Shown here: in pieces, positions 1 through 8,022 of the stretch
Layout: each line of letters begins with the position of its first letter
Position numbering within the stretch: the first letter of the stretch is position 1
Assembly: GCA_018398765.1 (NCBI GenBank)
Contig: JAHBMJ010000040.1
Location: forward strand, 36,590-54,332
Reading direction: 5' to 3'
Source: Chromera velia
Lineage: Eukaryota > Sar > Chromeraceae
Length of the DNA: 17,743 nucleotides
Notes under the pieces: generated by a model
The model's input: the letters and a program-made list of their open reading frames with translations, nothing else
Databases searched by the model: none
Told to the model about the DNA's origin: nothing
Translations under genes and position numbers: made by a program

Positions 1-557
1 TTTTGTCTTGCTCTGAGGGTTGGGGCGGGGGGGGTTTTCGTGGCGCCAGGCTTTTCTTCGTGAAGCTGTGTATGCTGGGCCTGCTCGGCTTCCATCTCTT
101 GTGAGTGTCGGGGATGAGAACGGGGTGGGCCTGGAACCTTCCTGCACCCGTGTATGCTTTTTTTGAATGAATGGATGAATGAATGAATGAGAACTATCAG
201 TTCTGCTTTTTTAGGTTGGCCGTATGAATGTTTGTGTGCGCACGGTCTGCATGTTGCCTGATTCGTTCATGTGCGGAGAGGGATCTCGCTTTGCTTCCAT
301 AGTCTCCGTATCTACCTGCCTGCCTGCCTGCGTGCCTGTATGGAATGAGAGAGCGAGGAGGGGGCGTCGCCTCTCTCCGTGCGGTGTATGTTTCCTTTCA
401 GACTGCTTTTTTGGTGTTTTTTTGATTTTTCAACTGTACGAAAATCTAGAAGAAAAGGAATGTATTTGTATGCACAAACCATGTAGCGAACGATTAGATG
501 AATGAATTGACTCGGAATATGAATTGATCCAGAAATTTGCGGGCGCGATTCGGTGCG
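1..557. other. Gene-free stretch with simple repeats
   Basis: No convincing coding region was found. The stretch holds a G-rich run near 20-35, a GAAT/GGAT-type tetranucleotide repeat at about 163-190 and a CTGC-type repeat at about 312-338. A 93-codon frame at 224-505 has no recognisable domain and overlaps these repeats, so it is not called. It could be the untranslated or intronic end of a gene lying outside the window. Confidence 0.5.
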
Positions 558-1088
558 TAGTGACCAGATTTGATTTGATAGGATTTAATTTGATTTGATT
601 TGAGCTTCAAGCTCAAATCTGACCAGATTTGAGGTAGATTTGAGGTTGAAGTCTAGAGGTCACTCTCGACAGCACTGAAGACGACATGATACAGTCGACA
701 CCACTAGCAAATCCTAGAAAGCCCTAGAGACAAGAAAATCACTAAAAATTAGATTAAAAGCTAAATTAAGACTCTCAAAATTAATGAGCTATTGTCAAAG
801 CTAAAAGTTTACATAAGTTTTTATCTTAGAGTTATTATAGAGAGTCATCTTAATTTAAGACTTGAGTTATGATGATGATGATGATGATGATTGAGGGTTA
901 AATCCTAGATCTAGCAACGCCAGATCCCAAGCCACTAACAAGGCTTATCATAGAGATTTGAGGTTAAAGGGTCAGATTTGAAGTAGATTTGATAGGATTT
1001 GATAGGCCCTATCATGCTAAAGTTTCTCAGGCCTAAGATTTGATTTAAGGTTAAGCCTTACTTCAAATCAAATCAAATCTGGTTACTA
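558..1088. mobile_element. Non-autonomous hAT-like MITE
   Basis: The left end reads TAGTGACCAGATTTGATTTG and the reverse complement of the right end reads TAGTAACCAGATTTGATTTG, giving inverted termini of about 23 bp with one mismatch. Directly outside them are TCGGTGCG (550-557) and TCGGTATG (1089-1096), an 8-bp flanking repeat with two mismatches. An 8-bp target duplication and termini starting TAG are known for hAT transposons. The 531-bp interior has no transposase and is built from degenerate AGATTTGA-type repeats, with a TGA trinucleotide run near 868-891. The element and its ends are seen; the hAT assignment is inference, and the imperfect duplication suggests an old insertion. Confidence 0.6.
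597..619. repeat. Perfect 23-bp palindrome inside the MITE
   Basis: Two 11-bp arms (GATTTGAGCTT and AAGCTCAAATC) flank one central C. It lies close to the left terminus and could form a tight hairpin in single-stranded DNA or RNA. Its role is unknown. Confidence 0.85.
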
Positions 1089-1172
1089 TCGGTATGACTG
1101 GTTGGATGTGTGCCTTCTCTGAAATAGAAGGACTAAACCTAACAGGTCCTGTAAACACTGCCTACTAAACAG

Positions 1173-2357
1173 CCCTGCAGGTAGCTAGGATTTTACGGGA
1201 TTTTAGCCCAGGATTTTAGCGGATTTTACGGGATTTTGGCCAGGATTTTAGTGGATTTAGGCGGTTTTTGCCCAGGATTCTGCCGGACTATTTCTCCAGG
1301 ATATTAGAGTCTAAAATCCTGGCTCTAGGGATTATAAAGACTAAGATCCTGGATCTTAGGATTTTAGAAATGAATGCCAGGATTATACGGGATTTTTAAT
1401 ACGAGATTTTAACATAAACAAAAACAATGAAATAAAAGTCGATCACAATCGATGCCGGTTATCCCTTCAGGTCAAACTGGAAGTGTATCATTCATCTTTG
1501 AATTTAATTACGGGATTTTATGGGATTATACGGGATTTTTAATACAGGATTTTAACATAAACAAAAACAATGAAATAAAAGTCGATCACAATCGATGCCG
1601 GTTATCCCTTCAGGTCAAACTGGAAGTGTATCATTCATCTTTGAATTTAATTACGGGATTTTATAGGATTATACGGGATTTTTAATACGGGATTTTAACA
1701 TAAACAAAAACAATGAAATAAAAGTCGATCACAATCGATGCCGGTTATCCCTTCAGGTCAAACTGGAAGTGTATTATTCATCTTTGAATTTAATTACGGG
1801 ATTTTACGGGATTTTACGAGATTTTTAATACGGGATTTTAACATAAACAAAAACAATGAAATAAAAGTCGATCACAATCGATGCCGGTTATCCCTTCAGG
1901 TCAAACTGGAAGTGTATCATTCATCTTTGAATTTAATTACGGGATTTTACGGGATTTTACGAGATTTTTAATATGGGATTTTAACATAAACAAAAACAAT
2001 GAAATAAAAGTCGATCACAATCGATGCCGGTTATCCCTTCAGGTCAAACTGGAAGTGTATCATTCATCTTTGAATTTAATTTTATTCATTTCTTTAAAAT
2101 CTCGTAAAATCCCGTATAATCCCGTAAAATCCCGTATAATCCCGTAAAATCCTAGGAAAAGGCGAGGATTTTAGCTTTCTTCCAGGATTTTATATAGATT
2201 CTAAAATCCTAGGTGTTGGGATTATATTTTTAACGTTAAAAGTCCGGCAGAATCCTGGGCAAAATCCGTAAAAATCCGCTAAAATCCTGGTCAAAATCCC
2301 GTAAAATCCGCTAAAATCCTGGGCTAAAATCCCGCAAAATCCTGGCTACCTGCAGGG
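1173..2357. mobile_element. Foldback-type element with 117-bp inverted arms
   Basis: The left arm (1173-1289) starts CCCTGCAGGTAGC and ends GCCGGACT. The right arm (2241-2357) is its inverted counterpart, starting AGTCCGGC and ending GCTACCTGCAGGG. Both arms are 117 bp and match with scattered substitutions; they are made of repeated GGATTTTA/GGATTTTAC-like words. A second, looser layer of inverted repeats (GGGATTATACGGG words near 1381-1410 and 2095-2150) lies inside. The centre is a tandem array at 1381-2082. No transposase is encoded and no clear target-site duplication is visible. Each end carries the palindrome CCTGCAGG. The structure is seen directly; calling it a foldback or non-autonomous DNA transposon is inference. 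Confidence 0.75.
1381..2082. repeat. Tandem array, five copies of a 143-bp monomer
   Basis: The landmark GATGCCGGTTATCCC recurs at 1452, 1595, 1738, 1881 and 2024, an exact 143-bp period. Monomers are nearly identical; most differences are in the GGGATTTTAYGGG words between the unique cores. Each core carries the small inverted repeat TCGATCACAATCGA. The first copy lacks part of its 5' edge and the last runs into the right inverted arm. The period is not a multiple of three, so the short frames that repeat here are by-products and not genes. Confidence 0.93.
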
Positions 2358-2609
2358 ACTCCCAAACTAGGCCGGTGCCAAAGCCTTCATTCAAAGTTCA
2401 AACTCTATCAATCAGATTTATGTTGTATATATGCACGAATTTATATAGGAATTTATCTGGGACTTTATGTTTGTATACAGTGTTACTGTTTTTAATTTGA
2501 TGCATATATATATACCTAGATTGAATTGAAGTGAGGCGGTTAAAGCCGGTCAGCCACCATTTACGCTCTGGCTATGGAATCACAGGGCATGACTCATGCA
2601 ATGTTGGCG
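2358..2609. other. AT-rich spacer between elements
   Basis: An AT-rich stretch with TATATA words near 2505-2512. No gene or repeat was recognised between the foldback element and the SINE-like repeat. Confidence 0.4.
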
Positions 2610-3210
2610 CTACGGAGTGTGGTGCAGTGGCTAGCTTGTTGTACGGGGCTCATATGGTATGAGAAGTTCTGTCATACAAGGTTTTTACTTCTAGGTACTC
2701 CCTTACAGACTTTTATACGAAGGCTTGACTCACTGCTGACTGCATGCATGCGCGTAGCTTAATTACATGGATGCAAATGCGCTCGAACTGCGTGCATCTC
2801 GATATGGCCTAACATGCTGCTTCGCGTACCGTTGCGCGGCTGGCTAGCCTCACAATGTTACGTGCCACCTCCTCCCTGAAGCCACGTCCACGCTGGCTTA
2901 CATGGAAAACGCAAGTGAATCTTCTTATACAACTCTTTTAGGCAATGGAGTGATGATCGTTAATTAGATCATCGCTTTTCCTTATACCTGCGGCATCGTA
3001 AAAAACCAAAGATCGTCTTTCTTTTCTTTTCTTTTCTTTTCTTTTATCTCTCTCATTTCTGTTTTTAGAATTTCCTTTACTTTCTTTTCTGTGGCTCTTC
3101 TTCTCTTTCATATCGTCAGCTCATAGTCCACTCCAGTCAAACAATCACAACAGTTACTCCCAACCACCATCCGTACTGACTCCACTGTATACCCAGTGCA
3201 CATGCCCCTA
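2610..3210 (+). repeat. 589-bp repeat unit, copy 1, with tRNA-like head
   Basis: The unit starting GTGCAGTGGC at 2622 is repeated at 3211. Its head at 2614-2701 looks tRNA-derived: GGAGT at the start can pair with ACTCC at 2697-2701, TGGTGCAGTGG fits the Pol III A-box consensus, and CTCATA-TGG-TATGAG forms an anticodon-like hairpin. The B box is weak (GGTTTTTACTT here, GGTTCTTACTT in the other copies). The body contains a TTTTC run near 3016-3045. It resembles a tRNA-derived SINE, but no poly-A or flanking duplication was found, so the class is uncertain. The repeat itself is certain. Confidence 0.7.
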
Positions 3211-3791
3211 GTGCAGTGGCTAGCTTATTATACGGGGCTCATATGGTATGAAAAGTTCTGTCATACAAGGTTCTTACTTCTAGGTACTCCCTTACAGACT
3301 TTCATACGAAGGCTTGACTCACTACCGACTGCATACATGCGCGTAGCTTAATTGCATAGATGCAAATGCGCTCGAACTGCATGCATCTCGATATGGCCTG
3401 ACATGCTGCTTCGCGTACCGTTGCGCGGCTGGCTAGCCTCACAATGTTACGTGCCACCTCCCCCCTGAAGCCACGTCCACGCTGGCTTACATAGAAAATG
3501 CAAGTGAATCTTCTTATACAACTCTTTTGGGCAATGGAATGATGATCGTTAATTAGATCATCGCTTTTCCTTATACCTGCGGCATCATAGAAAACCAAAG
3601 ATTGTCTTTCTTTTCTTTTCTTTTCTTTTATCTCTCTCATTTCTGTTTTTAGAATTTCTTTTACCTTCTTTTCTGTGGCTCTTCTTCTCTTTCACATCGT
3701 CAGCTCATAGTCCACTCCAGTCAAACAATCACAACAGTTACTCCCAACCACCATCCATACTGACTCTACCATATACCCAGTGCATATGCCC
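3211..3791 (+). repeat. 589-bp repeat unit, copy 2 (tandem)
   Basis: This copy directly follows copy 1, with the same order of landmarks: GTGCAGTGGC head, GACTCACT, CTCACAATGTTACG, TTTTC run near 3607-3629, CAGCTCATAGTCCACTCC and CCCAGTGCAYATGCCCC. Differences are scattered substitutions and a shorter TTTTC run. It lacks the CTACGGAGTGTG start that copies 1 and 3 share, as expected if the duplication joint fell inside the head. Antisense frames through it are not genes. Confidence 0.9.
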
Positions 3792-3918
3792 CCTCCCCCT
3801 TCAAGGCCGCGTCCACGCTCGGTTAGAGAGAGTGTGACGCGCACGAGGACAACAACAGAGAAAAAAAAAATCAGACGCAAAAGGGCGGAAAACAGACATC
3901 GGCTTAAAATTGTCCTTT

Positions 3919-5946
3919 CGTTCACGGAGTCCACTGGATGCCATAGTACTGCATCTCCCAATCGGTTGGCCCTACAATCACCCCCAGTTCTTTCCCATTT
4001 GTTCGATCCGAGACTCCATTAGCTTGGTGCTGCTGCTCTGATAGCGGTTGTGGACTGATAGAAGACTGCGCTGAAGTGCGGGCAGTCCGCACGCTCCTCA
4101 TCTGCCGCACTGCAGGTCTTACTTCCGGCACACACGGCATCACACTCCCTCTATTCCCATACATCTCCCTATAAAATGTTTCCCCTGTCTGTCTACACCC
4201 ACGACGTGCCAAAAATGCATCCCAGTCTGCCGTGCCGATTCCCTGAACATTTGGGATCAAGTCTTCCCTTCCTAACCGAAAACGAAAAGACACATCCTCC
4301 CAATACTCATGCTGGAGCGGATCACGCGGTGGGACTGGCGTCTTTGGTTTTCCATGGGCTGCTCGCCTTCTCTCTTTCTCTTTGTTTTTCGCCTCCGTTC
4401 TCTCTTGCTGACGCTTGGCCTGACGAGACGGTGTCAAACCATCAGTCTAAGAAGAGACTGCCGGTTTCTCCACTCCCTCACTGATTGGAGACAGAGGAGA
4501 CCAAGGGCTGTCCGTCTCCTTCGTTTGCCTCACAGCCAACATTTCCTTTTCGTGCTTTTCCTGCCTCTTTCGCTCTTTCTTTTCTTGGCGCTTTTGTTTC
4601 TGTCTCTCTGCTTTCTTCAGACTTCCACCCCCAAAGTCATTTCCCTGCCCATCTGTTTCCAAACGATTGAGCTGCGGAGACGGGCTATGTGGTCTTTCAG
4701 ACTGACAGTGGATTTGCTCTCTCAATTCCCAACTCCCAACTCCATACAACGACTCAAACAAGTCTTTTCCCACACCTCCTTCTTCCTTCCCACCCCTTTC
4801 GATCCGGCATAGCTCCATCGGGGTGGGTTCATTCATTTGACCATCCCCTCCGGCAGGAGCCATCACAGGGGAGCTCTGACCAAAATTAAAAGTCGTCTGA
4901 GGTGTCACAAAGAACACGCCCCCATCGGAATTGACAATCCCACTCCCCTCTTGCACTTCCCACGTCCCTCTGCCTTCTTTCTGGGACGACTGACTGAAGT
5001 CGAACGTCGTGCTTGGAGTTCCAGCGAGTGTGGCTCCCACGCAGCTCACAAGAACACTTCTTTCTCACACCCGAGACATCTGCACATCTGTTTGCTGCTG
5101 CGACTGATTGGAAACGCCCGACTGCGCACAGCCGTGCAGCCTTACGCGAATACCGCCATCGCTCAGTGTATCTTCGATCCAATCCACATCCTCCTCTCTC
5201 ACATGGAATTCAGACCCTGGGGTACCTGGTAGAACAATTCTTCCCTCTCTCTCTGTCCCTCGCTCAGGCCTCCTCTGTTGTTGCGAGCGACTAGAAATCT
5301 TTGACTGATTACTGCCAAAACCTCGCCTGCACGCTTCACCCCTCTCTCCACTTCGTTTTGCATTTCCATGTGTCTTGCGCATGCCTTCAGAGAAGACATC
5401 TCTGGGCTGCTGGACTTTCTGTTTCCTCCCTCTCCCTGCTGAACCTTTTGGGCAACCAGCATTACAGTGCTCAGATAATTGTTGAGACTGCATTTGCTCT
5501 GCCACTTTTTTCTTCCAGGCCGCCTCTGTCAACCTGCGACTTCTGCGAGTTTTCGGTTTGCCCGTATCGGTGTGTCGAGTCGCATGTTGGACTGCACTCT
5601 GCTTCTCAGAAATCCCAGTTGGTGGACCAGACGGTCTACTGGCTCCTGTGGACTCCAAGAGTCGCTCTGCAATCTTAAATCCTTCCTTCAAGAGGCCCTC
5701 ACCGTTCGCTTACACTTCTCCGGATGGAATGTCCTTGAATTTTTGAAGTTCACATACAAGCGAAAGAAAATTTCTGAAACATTCCCAGATCGATATGACC
5801 AACGTGCTACTGAAGACTTCTGAGAACTTTTTATAAGACAAAGCAATGAACTCGTACTTTCTGTTTGTTGCAGTGGTTGCGTGCGTAGTCAGTGCAAGCT
5901 GTGTGAAGCCGCAAAGAGACCTCGCACTGTCAGACAGAGAATATGT
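3919..5946 (-). pseudogene. Charged low-complexity protein gene, broken by three in-frame stops
   Basis: One minus-strand frame stays open over about 676 codons except for TAA at 5710-5712, TGA at 5065-5067 and TAG at 4447-4449, ending at TGA 3919-3921. No shared domain is recognised. The N-terminal part (5946-5713) includes a mixed hydrophobic segment around KFSEVFSSTLVISIW. The middle is rich in Gln, Arg and Lys. Two short related motifs, TTFDFSQSS and TTFNFGQSS, follow, then two strongly basic and acidic segments that look like single helices or coiled coils, for example RQKQKRQEKKERKRQEKHEK. The C-terminal part ends YYGIQWTP. The TAG sits at a good 3' splice site, so it may be intronic; the other two are not easily explained. 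It is either a decaying gene or a gene with unrecognised introns. No start codon is assigned. Confidence 0.5.
4447..4533 (-). other. Possible 87-nt intron covering the TAG stop
   Basis: Reading the minus strand, GTGAGG follows a codon boundary (GCT) at 4534 and TCTCTTCTTAG ends at 4447. Removing this 87-nt stretch joins the segment ending KEMLA to TDGLTPSRQ in the same frame and removes the stop. This is inference from splice signals; no transcript is available. Confidence 0.4.
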
Positions 5947-6010
5947 TCACGATGCGAGATGGACGGTCTGCGAACTCCACTGAGGCTGATCGTTTCGTTC
6001 TGCTACCATA

Positions 6011-6263
6011 CTACGGAGTGTGGTGCAGTGGCTAGCTTGTTGTACGGGGCTCATATGGTATGAGAAGTTCTGTTATATAAGGTTCTTACTTCTAGGTACT
6101 CGCTTAGAGAGTTTTATATGAAGGCTTGACTCACTGCTAACTGCATGCATGCGCGTAGCTTAATTACATGGATGCAAATGCGCTCGAACTGCATACATCT
6201 CGATATGGCCTGACATGCTGCTTCGCGTACCGTTGCGCAGCTGGCTAGCCTCACAATGTTACG
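6011..6263 (+). repeat. Truncated dispersed copy of the tRNA-like repeat head
   Basis: It starts at CTACGGAGTGTGGTGCAGTG as copy 1 does and follows the unit up to CTCACAATGTTACG, about 253 bp, then diverges. It shares the A-box-like TGGTGCAGTGG and the CTCATATGGTATGAG hairpin. A copy separate from the tandem pair shows that the head region moves or is duplicated as a unit. It abuts the upstream end of the broken minus-strand frame. Confidence 0.88.
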
Positions 6264-8022
6264 GTTGGTTTGTTAGCTTAGTGCATTCACTGCATTGACC
6301 CATTCATATATGGTAACACGAAATTATGCCAATGTGGCTAATACAGTAGTGATATTGGCTATACATTCCTCTACCGCCTAAAGTCCGCCAGGACTCCGCC
6401 TTCATAGCCGCCAGAGGCTGAAACGACGATATAAGGGCGATCATCTCTTGGACTTTCTTTTCACTCTCCTCCACTCCCCTACTAGCTGAACCAACCACTA
6501 GCAACCACCCATTAAGCAATTTCTACCCGTTTATCAATGGGTGGGCGCTTCCTAGCGCGCTCCTTTATTCTTTTATATCTAGTTTTAGACGATACAATTA
6601 ATATGTTAAATATTACGTTTTAAACAGGCTGGATGGGGGCTGGCTGTACCAACCGGCACTTCAACCTTTAAGATTGAAACTGACTGGGAGAGTCTGATGC
6701 TAGGTCTGATGAAGCGCCGATATACGAATTCCGACTATAAGTTATACAATTTAAAGTGAGTATAAATAAACTTTAAAAAATATAAAAAGTAAAATATATT
6801 ATTTTTCAAAAATATCTACAACATATTTTTATTGCCATTTTTTTAAATACTGCATGCATGATGATTTGTTTCAGTTAAGATTGTATGTACAGACTTTTTG
6901 CTGTACAATAAGAAAAATTATAAGCTGGTCTATACTGGCCTGACTATTTGTGCAGCAACTCATTGTGTCTCTCTTTTAACCAACAAGAGACTCAGAAGTT
7001 GAGAGATATCGGTCGATGCACAGAACACCATGCGTGAAGTCGCGCACTGCGATTGATCCAGCATCAACCGGACAATCAAAACCAGTCTGGAGACAACACC
7101 TACTCCAGTACCAAACGGGCATGCATCGATCCCCAAAGCAGGTCATTTTGACTACTTAATTTTCAAACATCTACATCTTGAAGCAACTCTTGTTTGGAGA
7201 ATGTCAGAGACCTCAAGACACAAGAAAAGGGACGAAAGAAAAAACAACTGAGCTAAAACTGCGATTTTTGTCATTCCGTCGCATTCATTCACTCCGAGTG
7301 ATTCACAGAGTCTTCGTCATTGATCGAAATCCTCTATGTCTGACATTAAGCGCCGGTTCTGTCATGCAACGAGACCCCATGGGCCTTGGAGTGCTCAGGG
7401 GTTTTCGTCCGTCCCCCTTCGCCCCTTAGTGCTCTCTTCTGATGCTGATTGATTCGCCGAGACTTGAAGGGAAATGAAGGGAATTAAGGAATCTCTTGAG
7501 GATCGATCGACAATCAAAAGAAGATAGATAGTCCACGTGTTCGGTGAGACAACAGCGGCACGTGTGTGTGTCTATGTGTGTGCGAGAAAGAGAGAGAGAA
7601 AAGAGGTGGCGACCGGATTACACCTTCCTCCCGTCTGTCTTCTCTTCTTGCTTGCCTCCCAATCTCCCGTTGGAGCGGCCACACGATTTTCTTTTTTACA
7701 ATGTTTATTGAAGTCGACCGAATTCCGTCATGCATGCAGAGGTCACAAGTAGTCTTTGTTGCATGGCGCAGAAAGAAAAGAATCACCTTGCAAGGATTTT
7801 CACTTGACCGCAAAACCTAAAAGTCTACAAGCCTCCCTGTTGCCCCGGCCGACCCGATGGAATTTCTCGAATCAACCTCCCCTGCATCATACCTCTCTAT
7901 CTGAGGCCAACTTACTAAGTCCATGGCCTACTCTTTTACTCCCCCCAGGCTCAGCTGAACTCAATCTGTCCCACCCATCCCCTTACCCTCCCTCAGCCGA
8001 GGCAACCCAGACAAACACAAAC
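6264..8022. other. Gene-poor spacer with AT-rich core
   Basis: No gene is supported. About 6560-6950 is strongly AT-rich with long A and T runs. A GT-rich and GAGA-rich simple repeat lies near 7561-7610. A TTTATT word at 7704-7709 reads AATAAA on the minus strand, about 315 nt beyond the stop of the ABCG gene, and is a possible polyadenylation signal. Short frames at 7178-7429 and 7514-7820 show no domain or splice context. Confidence 0.45.
6505..6544. repeat. 9-bp inverted repeat with 22-nt loop
   Basis: CCACCCATT (6505-6513) and AATGGGTGG (6536-6544) are perfect inverted arms. A related ACCCATTCATA lies at 6298-6308, opposite TATCAATGGGT at 6532-6542, so a small degraded element of about 245 bp is possible, but there is no flanking duplication. 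Confidence 0.5.

Noticed and set aside
1381-2082. CRISPR array
   Set aside because: Monomers are contiguous and almost identical over their full length, with no unique spacers, and the window is eukaryotic.
1452-2147. Repeated 77-88 codon frames starting MPVIPSGQTGS
   Set aside because: They arise from the 143-bp tandem monomer, whose length is not a multiple of three. No other coding sign is present.
2600-2862. CAATGTT as a target-site duplication of the SINE-like head
   Set aside because: CAATGTT occurs before the head and at its end in copy 1, but the truncated copy at 6011 has it only at the end, so it belongs to the repeat.
3922-4437. Independent gene starting at TTG 4437
   Set aside because: It is the same reading frame as the upstream 4447-5049 segment, separated only by one TAG, so it is treated as part of one longer locus.
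4967-5064. Intron removing the TGA at 5065-5067
   Set aside because: A phase-0 candidate of 81 nt (GTGTGA to CAG) exists, but it would delete one of the two TTFxFxQSS motifs and its acceptor is poor; left as unresolved.
4176-5823. Several plus-strand frames of 60-167 codons
   Set aside because: They are antisense to the long minus-strand frame, rich in Pro, Ser, Leu and Phe, as expected opposite Lys/Glu-rich coding sequence.
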